Assembly: GCA_035550775.1 (NCBI GenBank)
Contig: DASZOO010000054.1
Coordinates: forward strand, 1 to 15,115
Source: JAOUEA01 sp035550775
GTDB lineage: Bacteria; Actinomycetota; UBA4738; HRBIN12
Length of the DNA: 15,115 bases
Direction of reading: 5' to 3'
The notes under the pieces are model-generated. The model did no database searches, was not told the DNA's origin, and saw nothing but the letters and a program-made list of their open reading frames with translations. Below are positions 7,377-13,969 of this stretch, piece by piece; positions within the stretch are counted from its first letter, which is position 1; every line of letters starts with the position of its first letter. The position numbers were made by a program, and so were the translations under genes.

Positions 7377-7865
7377 GTGGACCACCTCTGGAGCCCGTGG
7401 CGCATGCAGTACATCGAGGGCGCGGGCGAGGAGCCTCAGGACGGCGGCGGATGCGTGTTCTGCGGGGTGCCGGACCGTGAGCCGGAGCGGGTGCTCGCGC
7501 GCGGCGAGCTCGCCTACGTGGTGCTGAACAAATTCCCGTACAACCCCGGCCACCTGTTGATCGTGCCCTTCCGGCACACGGGCGATATCGAGGACCTCAC
7601 GGTCGACGAGAGCGCGGCCATGCAGGCCTTGCTGCAGCGGTCGGTCCGGGCGCTCCGGAAGGCGTCCGAGCCGCACGGATTCAACGTGGGCATGAACCTC
7701 GGCTCGACGTCGGGAGCCGGGATCCCGGACCATCTGCACTGGCACGTCGTGCCCCGGTGGAGCGGCGACACGAACTTCATGCCGGTCATCGGCGAGGTGC
7801 GGGTGCTGCCCGAGCTGCTGGCCGAGACCGCGAAGCGACTGGGCCCGAGGTTCGCCGATGCGTGA
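7377..7865 (+). CDS. HIT-family protein, probable Ap4A phosphorylase/hydrolase
   Basis: A 162-residue histidine-triad nucleotide-binding protein. The triad is HLHWHVVPRW at 119-128 (His119, His121, His123), with the middle His of this group forming the nucleotidyl intermediate. A CVFC pair at 26-29 probably helps bind zinc. NPGHLLIVPFRH at 56-67 is the conserved strand before the nucleotide site. The N-terminal LWSPWRMQYI and the C-terminal WSGDTNFMPVI are marks of the actinobacterial branch related to the mycobacterial protein encoded next to thrS, which is described as a diadenosine tetraphosphate phosphorylase. Dinucleoside polyphosphates are side products of aminoacyl-tRNA synthetases, so the neighbourhood makes sense. 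The GTG start has GAGGGG at 7366-7371, five bases upstream and overlapping the thrS stop. The 3' end overlaps the hydrolase gene by 8 bases. The exact substrate is inferred. Confidence 0.93.
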   Translation: MDHLWSPWRMQYIEGAGEEPQDGGGCVFCGVPDREPERVLARGELAYVVLNKFPYNPGHLLIVPFRHTGDIEDLTVDESAAMQALLQRSVRALRKASEPHGFNVGMNLGSTSGAGIPDHLHWHVVPRWSGDTNFMPVIGEVRVLPELLAETAKRLGPRFADA

Positions 7866-8676
7866 CCACGACCACGGATCGGTCGAGCTCCCCGATGGTG
7901 GCAGCCTTCACTACGAGCTCGCGGGCGACGGTCCCGCCGTGACGCTCTTGCATCCGGGGCTGTGGGATCTGCGCACATGGGATCCCCAGTTCGAGCCGTG
8001 GTCCGAGCGGTTCCGGGTGCTGCGATACGACCAACGTGGCTACGGGCGTTCGTCGAGGCCCGATGGGAGGCCGTACTCCCATGTGCGCGATCTGTTCGGG
8101 CTGCTCGACCATCTCGGCATCGAGCGCACCGCCCTGGTCGGCTGTTCGATGGGCGGCGCGTTGGCGATCGACGCGACGCTGACCTCCCCGGCGCGCGTCT
8201 GGGCGCTGGTGCCGGTGGCCCCGGGGCTCGGGGGATTCGAGGAGACGCCCGACGAGGAGGCCTGGTGGGACGACCGGGCGGGACCGATCGAAGCGGCGCT
8301 GGAGAAGGAGGAGTTCGAGCGGGCGCAGGACCTGCTGTTGGAGATCTGGGCTCCGCTGGGCGTCGACGATCCGGCGGGCGCCAGCATCCGATCGATCGCA
8401 CGCGACAACATCCACGAGCTCACCATGGACGAGTCGGCCGCGGAAGCCCTGGACCCCCCGGCGGCGCAGCGTCTCGGAGAGATCGACGTGCCCACGCTGG
8501 TGGTCGAGGCGACCTTCGACCCGCCCGACGGTCGCCGGGCATCGCAGCTGATCGCGCGCGAGGTGCTCGACGGACGGCTCGTCGCGATCGAGGCGGACCA
8601 CGTCGTGAACCTCCGCGCGGCGGAGCCGTTCGATGCGGCCGTGCTGCCCTTCCTCGACGAGCACGCGCCGGCCTGA
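7858..8676 (+). CDS. Alpha/beta-fold hydrolase
   Basis: A 272-residue cytoplasmic hydrolase of the alpha/beta superfamily; no signal peptide. The oxyanion-hole segment is LLHPGLWD at 30-37, followed by YDQRGYGRS at 57-65. The nucleophile elbow is GCSMGG at 95-100 with Ser97. The acid is probably Asp221 (or Asp224) in the segment FDPPDG, and the catalytic His is His248 in ADHVVNL. A helical cap lies at about 125-200. This architecture fits esterases, lactonases and related hydrolases; the substrate is not predictable. The ATG at 7858 lies inside the last codons of the HIT gene (ATGCGTGA overlap), implying translational coupling, so the hydrolase is made along with ThrRS and the HIT protein. 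I do not know this gene as a member of the mycobacterial version of the cluster. It ends 14 bases from the stop of the convergent EF-G2-like gene. Confidence 0.93.
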   Translation: MRDHDHGSVELPDGGSLHYELAGDGPAVTLLHPGLWDLRTWDPQFEPWSERFRVLRYDQRGYGRSSRPDGRPYSHVRDLFGLLDHLGIERTALVGCSMGGALAIDATLTSPARVWALVPVAPGLGGFEETPDEEAWWDDRAGPIEAALEKEEFERAQDLLLEIWAPLGVDDPAGASIRSIARDNIHELTMDESAAEALDPPAAQRLGEIDVPTLVVEATFDPPDGRRASQLIAREVLDGRLVAIEADHVVNLRAAEPFDAAVLPFLDEHAPA

Positions 8677-8685
8677 CCGGCCGGC
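8667..8685. terminator. GC hairpin at a convergent gene junction
   Basis: GCCGGCC-TGACC-GGCCGGC is a perfect 7-bp all-GC hairpin whose loop contains the hydrolase stop codon TGA. It sits where the hydrolase and EF-G2-like transcripts converge, and it is symmetrical, so it could slow polymerase from either side. There is no T tract on either strand, so it is at best an imperfect intrinsic terminator. Confidence 0.35.
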
Positions 8686-8690
8686 TCGGA

Positions 8691-10775
8691 CTACTTCCGC
8701 TCGGCCTTGGCAGCCTGGTACTCGTCGATCACCTTCTGAGCGAGGTGTTGGGGCATCTCCTCGTAGTGGGAGAAGGACGCCGTGTAGGCGCCGCGGCCGC
8801 CGGTCATCGATCGCAGGTCGATCACGTATCGAGCCACCTCCGCCTGCGGCACCTGGGCGCTGATCCGTGTCTTGCCGCCGCCGATCTGCTCCATGCCTGC
8901 GATCTTGCCCCGCTTCGAGTTGAGGTCGCCCATGATGTCGCCGGTGTAGGACTCGGGGACCACGACCTCGAGGTCGACGATCGGCTCCAGGAGGGCGACC
9001 CCCGACTGCTCCACGGCATCCTTCAGGGCCATCGATCCGGCGATCTGGAACGCCATGTCGCTCGAGTCCACCGGGTGGAACTTGCCGTCGACCAGCGTGA
9101 CCTTGAGGTCGACCATCGGGTTCCCACTGATGACGCCCTCGGACATCGTCTTGACGATGCCCTTCTCGATCGAGGGGATGAACTGCTGGGGCACGGCGCC
9201 GCCGAAGATCTTGTCCTCGTAGACGAACCCGTCCCCGTGACCGAGCGGCTCGAGCTCGATCTCGCAGACGGCGTACTGGCCGTGTCCGCCGGTCTGCTTC
9301 ACGTGCCGGCCGAGACCCTTGGCCTTGCGTCGGATCGTCTCCCGGTAGGCGATCTTCGCGGGCGCGGTGGCCACTTCGACCCCGAACTTCCGCTTGAGGC
9401 GCTCGATCATCACCTCGAGATGGGCCTCACCCATGCCGTGGATCACGGTCTCGTGGGTCTCCTCGTTGCGCGAGACACGGAGCGTGGGGTCTTCCTCGCG
9501 CAGCCGGGCCAGGCCGGTCGCGAGCTTGTTCTCGTCCCCCTTGGTCTTCGGCGCGATCGCGTAGGCCAACAGCGGCTCGGGCAGCTCGAGGGCGGGAACC
9601 TGGACCGGCCCGTCCTTGGGGGAGAACGTGTCTCCGGTGTGGGCCTGCTGCAGCTTGGCCACCGCCCCGATGTCACCGGCGACGACCTCGGAGACGGAGT
9701 CGTGCTCCTTGCCGAGGAGCGTGAACAGCTGGCCGACGCGCTCGTCGGTTCCCTGGGTGGCGTTGTGGATCGTCGAGTCGGGCCGGATCGCCCCGCTGAA
9801 CACCCGGAACATCGTGATGTGGCCGACGAACGGGTCCGACAGGGTCTTGAACACGAACGCGGCCAACGGACCGGACGGGTCGGTCGCGCGTTCCTGTTCG
9901 GTGCCGTCCTTGCCGACCACGGTGATCGGGGCGCGATCGAGCGGGGACGGGAACTCCTCGACGATGAAGTCGAGCAACCGGTCGATGCCGATCGCCTTGG
10001 CGGCCGAACCGACGATCACGGGCGCGAGCCGGGCGTTCGTGAAGCCGAGCTTGGCGCCGGAGACGATGTGCTCCTCAGGGAGCGTTCCCTCCTCGAGGTA
10101 CTCCTCGATCAAGGCGTCGTCGGACTCGGCGACGGCCTCGATGAGCTTCTCGCGAGCCGGGTCGGCGATCTCGTGGATGTCGTCGGGCCACTCCGATTCC
10201 TCGGCCTTCGGCCCCGAGGGGTACAGATCGGCCTTCTCGTGCAGCAGGTCGGCCACACCGACGAACTCGTGCTCGGCCCCGATGGGCAACTCGAACGGCG
10301 CGATCTGGGTCCCGAACGACGCGACGAGCTGGTCGAGCGTGCCCTGGAAGTCGGACCGCTCGCGGTCGAGCTTGTTCACGAAGACCGCGCGGGGGATCCC
10401 CGCCTCGACGGCGAGCTCCCACGCGACCTCGGTCTGCACCTCGACCCCGTCGACCGCCGATACGACGACGATCACGGCATCGGCGGCGCGGATCGCCGAG
10501 CGCACATCGCCGATGAAGTCGGCGTAGCCAGGAGCGTCGAGCACGTTGATCTTCGTCCCGTTCCAGTCGATCGGCGCCATCGCGAGCGAGACCGAGATGC
10601 ACTTGCGCTGCTCGTCGGGGTCGTGGTCGCTGACCGTGTTGCCGTCTTCCACCGTGCCCATGCGGGTGATCGCGCCCGATGTGTAGAGCATGGCTTCGAG
10701 CAGCGTGGTCTTGCCCGACCCTCCGTGGCCGATCAACAGGACGTTGCGGATGTCCTTCGCGTCGTAGGTCTGCAC
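8691..10775 (-). CDS. EF-G2-like translational GTPase (elongation factor G paralogue)
   Basis: A 694-residue protein with all five EF-G domains. G motifs: G1 GHGGSGKT at 16-23, where true EF-G has GHIDAGKT; switch I KCISV in place of RGITI; G3 DAPGYADF at 80-87, so Tyr84 replaces the histidine that normally activates water in translational GTPases; G4 NKLD at 134-137; G5 GSAAKAIG. Domain IV carries GGHGQYA (about 494-500) where EF-G has GGRGQYG, then a segment like SSDMAFQIAGSMA (about 569). Domain V carries MGDLNSKRGKIAGME (about 612). These changes are those of the EF-G2 branch, of which the mycobacterial member is reported to bind GTP without ribosome-stimulated hydrolysis. It is therefore unlikely to be the main translocase. 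Start: two GTG codons are adjacent; AAGGAG is 6 bases from the second (10775) and only 3 from the first (10778). It is convergent with the hydrolase and divergent from the PgsA-like gene, and transcribed alone. Confidence 0.93.
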   Translation of the reverse strand: MQTYDAKDIRNVLLIGHGGSGKTTLLEAMLYTSGAITRMGTVEDGNTVSDHDPDEQRKCISVSLAMAPIDWNGTKINVLDAPGYADFIGDVRSAIRAADAVIVVVSAVDGVEVQTEVAWELAVEAGIPRAVFVNKLDRERSDFQGTLDQLVASFGTQIAPFELPIGAEHEFVGVADLLHEKADLYPSGPKAEESEWPDDIHEIADPAREKLIEAVAESDDALIEEYLEEGTLPEEHIVSGAKLGFTNARLAPVIVGSAAKAIGIDRLLDFIVEEFPSPLDRAPITVVGKDGTEQERATDPSGPLAAFVFKTLSDPFVGHITMFRVFSGAIRPDSTIHNATQGTDERVGQLFTLLGKEHDSVSEVVAGDIGAVAKLQQAHTGDTFSPKDGPVQVPALELPEPLLAYAIAPKTKGDENKLATGLARLREEDPTLRVSRNEETHETVIHGMGEAHLEVMIERLKRKFGVEVATAPAKIAYRETIRRKAKGLGRHVKQTGGHGQYAVCEIELEPLGHGDGFVYEDKIFGGAVPQQFIPSIEKGIVKTMSEGVISGNPMVDLKVTLVDGKFHPVDSSDMAFQIAGSMALKDAVEQSGVALLEPIVDLEVVVPESYTGDIMGDLNSKRGKIAGMEQIGGGKTRISAQVPQAEVARYVIDLRSMTGGRGAYTASFSHYEEMPQHLAQKVIDEYQAAKAERK

Positions 10776-10781
10776 CACGCG

Positions 10782-10787
10782 CTCCTT
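10782..10787 (-). promoter_or_regulatory. Ribosome-binding site of the EF-G2-like gene
   Basis: AAGGAG on the minus strand lies 6 bases before the GTG at 10775 and 3 bases before the GTG at 10778. The spacing favours 10775. Confidence 0.6.
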
Positions 10788-10823
10788 CAGCTTCGGCGGG
10801 TCGGTCGGCCTGCGAGGTCTGGC

Positions 10824-10829
10824 ATCCTA
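10824..10829 (-). promoter_or_regulatory. Candidate -10 element of the EF-G2-like gene
   Basis: TAGGAT on the minus strand is identical to the hexamer before the cNMP-domain gene. It would begin transcription near 10817, leaving a leader of about 40 bases that includes the AAGGAG site. No consensus -35 is seen. Confidence 0.4.
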
Positions 10830-10839
10830 CCCAACCTGA

Positions 10840-11421
10840 GTGGCAGGCACGGACACGGCTCGTGGAGTTGCTAGGCTCGCCCGGTCCTCGCCCATGGTGC
10901 GCTTCGAACGACAACCGCCGGGCACCGCGATCACCCGTTCGATCCTGTCGATGGGTACGCTGCTCGCCGCCATCGCTGGCTGGCTCGTGATCGCCCGTGA
11001 GCCCGAGCAGGGCGCCATCGCGGCGCTCGCGTCCGGATCGTTGCTCCTGCTCGGGGGCCATCGCGCGAACCACGGCGCTGGAGGACCGACCGATCGCATG
11101 CTCGATGAGCTCCTCGACAGGGTGTGGGACGGCGCGGTGCTCGGGCCGATGGCCTGGGTCGCACGGATCGACGATCCCACGGTCGCGATCGCCTCCCTCG
11201 CAGCCTTGTGCCTCAGCGGACTCTCGGCGTACGTGCGCGCTCGCGGGGCCTCACTGGACTACAGCGTGGAAGAGAGCCACCTGACGAGGGGATTGCACTA
11301 CGGCCTGGTCGCCGCGGGACTCGGGTTCGATCTCGCCTGGGTCCTGTGGCTCGCCGTGGCGGTGTCGGCATCGTCGGTGGCGGTGCGAACGACGCAGGTC
11401 GCTCGCGAGGAGCGGACGTGA
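10840..11421 (+). CDS. PgsA-like CDP-alcohol phosphatidyltransferase homologue, degenerate motif
   Basis: A 193-residue integral membrane protein with five or six hydrophobic segments (about 34-54, 57-73, 97-107, 114-132 and 152-185). It sits where actinobacteria keep the phosphatidylinositol-phosphate synthase gene, directly before the acyltransferase and PimA genes. It retains the second half of the family motif as MLDELLDRVWDG (Asp89 and Asp93, spacing DxxxD) and the later SAYVRARG at 129-136. The first half, DxxDGxxAR, is absent: the equivalent stretch reads LLGGHRANHGAGG, with neither metal-binding Asp and no Ala-Arg, and Asp85 stands where the next Gly should be. Other frames across this region do not restore it, so this is not a simple frameshift. 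It may be a non-catalytic partner or a decayed paralogue. Start uncertain: GTG at 10840 gives a family-like N-terminus, while ATG at 10894 is possible; neither has a ribosome-binding site. It overlaps the next gene by 4 bases. Confidence 0.72.
   Translation: MAGTDTARGVARLARSSPMVRFERQPPGTAITRSILSMGTLLAAIAGWLVIAREPEQGAIAALASGSLLLLGGHRANHGAGGPTDRMLDELLDRVWDGAVLGPMAWVARIDDPTVAIASLAALCLSGLSAYVRARGASLDYSVEESHLTRGLHYGLVAAGLGFDLAWVLWLAVAVSASSVAVRTTQVAREERT
10872..10877 (+). promoter_or_regulatory. Possible -10 element for the PgsA-like gene
   Basis: TAGGCT fits TANNNT and lies 17 bases before the ATG at 10894. If real, the message would start near 10884, which would rule out the GTG at 10840 as the start. 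It lies inside the longer reading, so this is weak evidence. Confidence 0.25.
11407..11412 (+). promoter_or_regulatory. Ribosome-binding site of the acyltransferase gene
   Basis: GAGGAG lies 5 bases before the GTG at 11418. It fixes that codon as the start even though the frame is open for almost 300 bases further upstream. Confidence 0.7.
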
Positions 11422-12311
11422 GCCGGCAGGGCGAGACGGGTCGCGAGACGGTCGCGTTCCACGCCTACCGGGCGGTGTCATGGCTCGCGCGCAGCCTGCC
11501 GGAGGACACGGGCAGGCGCGTGTTCCGCCTCGGTGGCCGGTTGGCGTTCGAGCTGTCGCCGGCCACGAGGAGCGTCGTCGCGCGCAACCTGGCCCGTGTC
11601 CTCGGGCGGCATCCCGGGGAGCCGATCGTGCGGACCGCCACACGTGAGGCCTTCGACACGTATGCGCGCTACTGGTTCGATTCGTTCCGGTTCTCCGTCA
11701 TGGAGCCCGACGAGGTCGCCGCACGCTTCGAGGCGGTCGGAGACGATCATCTCTGGCGGGCGCTCGACGAGGGGAAGGGGGCGATCGTCGCGCTCCCACA
11801 CGTCGGGAACTGGGACGCTGCCGGTCCGTGGTTGCGCTCCCTCGGCCGTCCGATCGTCGCGGTGGCGGAACGGCTCCGGCCCCCGCGGCTCTACGACCTG
11901 TTCGTGGAGCACCGCACGGCGATCGGGGTGGGCGTGGTGGGGCTCGGCACGGACGGGATCGCGAGGACCCTCGCGGACAAGCTCGCCGGCGGGTTCATCG
12001 TCGCCCTGGTGGCCGATCGAGACCTCAGCGGCCGAGGGGTCGAGGTCACGATGTTCGGGGCACGGCGACGGCTCCCCGCGGGACCTGCGTTGCTCTCGCT
12101 GACGACCGGCGCCCCGTTGCTCGTCACACCCGTCTACCAGACCGAGCGAGGGTGGCGGTGCGTGATGACGCCCCCCCTCACGATCGAGCGGACCGGCGAC
12201 CGTCGCGCGGACGTGACCGCGCTCACGCAGCGTCTGGCCGCCGAGTTCGAACGGGCCATCGCGGCGGCTCCCACCGACTGGCACATGTTCCAGCCGGCTT
12301 GGGAGGACTGA
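11418..12311 (+). CDS. patA: Phosphatidylinositol mannoside acyltransferase (PatA/HtrB type)
   Basis: A 297-residue acyltransferase of the LpxL/HtrB superfamily. Relatives in mycobacteria transfer palmitate from acyl-CoA to the mannose of phosphatidylinositol mannosides on the cytoplasmic face of the membrane. The catalytic HX4D motif is visible as HVGNWD with His128 and Asp133. Downstream are the family segments VADRDLSGRGVEVTMFG and the glycine-rich ARRRLPAGPALL (about 205-235). The C-terminal DWHMFQPAW (about 287-295) is typical of the actinobacterial branch. There is no strong N-terminal TM helix beyond a moderately hydrophobic segment near 12-25. The GTG start overlaps the stop of the PgsA-like gene (GTGA) and has a good ribosome-binding site. 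The PimA-like gene follows after 3 bases, so product and context agree. The exact acceptor is inferred from the cluster. Confidence 0.9.
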   Translation: MSRQGETGRETVAFHAYRAVSWLARSLPEDTGRRVFRLGGRLAFELSPATRSVVARNLARVLGRHPGEPIVRTATREAFDTYARYWFDSFRFSVMEPDEVAARFEAVGDDHLWRALDEGKGAIVALPHVGNWDAAGPWLRSLGRPIVAVAERLRPPRLYDLFVEHRTAIGVGVVGLGTDGIARTLADKLAGGFIVALVADRDLSGRGVEVTMFGARRRLPAGPALLSLTTGAPLLVTPVYQTERGWRCVMTPPLTIERTGDRRADVTALTQRLAAEFERAIAAAPTDWHMFQPAWED

Positions 12312-12314
12312 CCC

Positions 12315-13397
12315 GTGCGGATCGCCATCGTCTGCGCGTACGACCTGGACGCTCCCGGCGGCGTGCAGGTCCACGTCTCGGACCTGGCGGATCGGATGCG
12401 CCAACGGGGACACACGGTCCTCGTGCTCGGCCCCGGCCGTGGGGGACTGGGGAAGCCGGTCCGGCTGCCGTATCGAGGCACGGTCGCCCCGATCGCGCCG
12501 TGGCCGACGGGCGTGCGGCTGGCCAGGCGTGCCCTCCACCGGTTCGCGCCCGACGTGGTGCACGTCCACGAGCCCTTCACCCCGAGCGCCTCGATGTGGG
12601 CGGCCCTGGCGGCTGCCGTGCCGGTCGTGGCGACCTTCCATGCCTGGCTCGATCGCTCGAGGCTCCTCGAGGTGGCGGCTCCGTTCCTGCGCCCAGTGCG
12701 GCGGCGGCTGGCGGCGACGATCGCCGTCTCGCCCGCCGCAGCCGAGTTCGTCGACCATGCGTTCTCCGACCTCGATCCGGTCGTGATCCCAAACGGGATC
12801 GACGTGGCTCGGTTCGCCGGCGCGGCGCCGCTCGCCTGGCCACCGGGCAGGCGGATCGCATGGGTGCACCGGCTCGACCGGCAGAAGGGGTTCGGGGTGA
12901 TGGTGGATGCGTTCCGGGTGCTTGCCGACCGGCGAAGCGACGTCCTCTGGACCGTGGCCGGCGACGGCGGCGATCGCCGCGCGGTCGACGCGGCGCCGCC
13001 GCCGGTGCGATCGCGGATCGTGATGCTGGGGACCATCCCGCATCGGGCCGTGCCGATGCTGCTGGCAGGTGCGGACGTCGCCGTGGCCGCGGCGACGGGG
13101 CAGGAGAGCTTCGGGTACTCGCTCGTCGAGGCGATGGCCGCCGGGATACCGGTCGTGGCCACCGACATCGAGGGATACCGGCAGGTGGCCAGCGACGGCG
13201 TCGACGCCCTGCTCGTGCCCCCGGGCGATCCCCAGGCACTCGCGGAGGCTGTCGGGCGCGTGCTCGACGACCCGGCGTTGGCCGGCCGGCTCGCCGCGGC
13301 CGGTCGCAGCAGGGCCGCATCGTTCGATTGGCCGCACGTGGCCGACCGCATCGAACAGGTGTACCGGTCGGTGCTCGCGCCGCCGTCGATACGATAG
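12315..13397 (+). CDS. pimA: Phosphatidylinositol alpha-mannosyltransferase (PimA-like, GT4)
   Basis: A 360-residue GT-B fold glycosyltransferase, family GT4, close in layout to mycobacterial PimA, which moves mannose from GDP-mannose onto phosphatidylinositol at the inner membrane face. N-terminal Rossmann domain: MRIAIVCAYDLDAPGGVQVH with the GG loop at 15-16. HVHEPFTPS lies at 83-91, and VVATFH ends in His109, which matches the catalytic-site His of PimA. The C-terminal domain has WVHRLDRQKG (Arg186 and Lys191, nucleotide-sugar phosphate contacts) and GQESFGYSLVEAMAAG at 262-277 with Glu264. The first half includes a basic patch (RPVRRRLA, 126-133) suited to membrane contact. GGGAGG at 12301-12306 is 8 bases before the GTG start. 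It is the third gene of the PgsA-like/acyltransferase operon. The specific acceptor is inferred from resemblance and synteny. Confidence 0.9.
   Translation: MRIAIVCAYDLDAPGGVQVHVSDLADRMRQRGHTVLVLGPGRGGLGKPVRLPYRGTVAPIAPWPTGVRLARRALHRFAPDVVHVHEPFTPSASMWAALAAAVPVVATFHAWLDRSRLLEVAAPFLRPVRRRLAATIAVSPAAAEFVDHAFSDLDPVVIPNGIDVARFAGAAPLAWPPGRRIAWVHRLDRQKGFGVMVDAFRVLADRRSDVLWTVAGDGGDRRAVDAAPPPVRSRIVMLGTIPHRAVPMLLAGADVAVAAATGQESFGYSLVEAMAAGIPVVATDIEGYRQVASDGVDALLVPPGDPQALAEAVGRVLDDPALAGRLAAAGRSRAASFDWPHVADRIEQVYRSVLAPPSIR
13390..13395 (+). promoter_or_regulatory. Candidate -10 element of lemA (leaderless)
   Basis: TACGAT overlaps the last codons of the PimA-like gene and stands 7 bases before the lemA ATG at 13403. 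No ribosome-binding site precedes that ATG (AGGTCCC only). This suggests an internal leaderless promoter for the lemA-htpX pair in addition to read-through. Confidence 0.45.
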
Positions 13398-13402
13398 GTC
13401 CC

Positions 13403-13969
13403 ATGTCACCCGCGCTCTGGATCGTGCTGGGTCTCGTGCTCGTGGTCATCGTCTACGCGGTCTGGCTGTACAACCGGCTCGTGCGGCTGCGCACCCGGAC
13501 CGACGACGGGTGGGCCACCATCGACGTACAGCTCCGTCGCCGGTACGACCTGATCCCGAACCTCGTCCAGACGGTGCAGGGATACGCGGCTCACGAGCGT
13601 GAGCTGTTCGAGCGGGTCACCGAGGCCCGCACGCGGGCGCTCGCCGCGAGCGACGTGGCGGATCACGTCACCGCCGAGAACGCCGTGACGGACGGGCTCG
13701 GCAAGCTGATGGCGGTCGTCGAGGCGTATCCCGAGCTCAAGGCCGACGAGCACTTCCTCGCCCTGCAGGAGGAGCTCGTGGGCACGGAGTCGAAGATCGC
13801 GTACGCACGGCAGTTCTACAACGATCAGGTCCGGCGCCTGAACACGGCGATCGACACGTTCCCCTCGAACCTCGTGGCCCGAACGTTCGGGTACGAGGAA
13901 CGTGCGTTCTTCGACATCGACGATCCCGTGACCCAGCCGGTGCAGATCGAGCTCGGGCGGAACGACTAG
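13403..13969 (+). CDS. lemA: LemA family protein
   Basis: A 188-residue protein with a single N-terminal TM helix at about 4-23, followed by a long helical bundle, the usual LemA size and layout. Characteristic segments: YNRLVRLR at 23-30, the conserved RRRYDLIPNLV at 45-55 followed by TVQGYAAHE, then ARTRAL at 75-80, YPELKADEHFLALQEEL at 109-125, and the final ARQFYNDQVRRLNTAIDTFP at 135-154, with FPSNLVARTFG after it. LemA proteins are membrane-anchored with the bundle on one side; their biochemical role is not settled, but they are often encoded with HtpX-type proteases. Here the htpX start codon follows the lemA stop codon directly (TAG then ATG), which strongly implies that the two are made together. 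ATG at 13403 was chosen because it begins just before the TM helix, although the frame stays open far upstream across the PimA-like gene. Confidence 0.95.
   Translation: MSPALWIVLGLVLVVIVYAVWLYNRLVRLRTRTDDGWATIDVQLRRRYDLIPNLVQTVQGYAAHERELFERVTEARTRALAASDVADHVTAENAVTDGLGKLMAVVEAYPELKADEHFLALQEELVGTESKIAYARQFYNDQVRRLNTAIDTFPSNLVARTFGYEERAFFDIDDPVTQPVQIELGRND

Noticed and set aside
7962..10874. Plus-strand open frame of 970 codons opposite the EF-G2-like gene
   Set aside because: It joins a shifted reading of the hydrolase to the antisense of the EF-G2-like gene; its composition is that of a shadow frame and it has no domain.
11828..13402. Upstream extension of the lemA reading frame over the PimA-like gene
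   Set aside because: The extension is an out-of-frame reading of two real genes; LemA proteins begin just before the TM helix, at the ATG at 13403.
11478..13409. Minus-strand open frame of 643 codons opposite the acyltransferase and PimA-like genes
   Set aside because: Same reason as other high-GC antisense frames: low-complexity Arg/His/Pro composition, while the plus strand shows recognisable enzymes.
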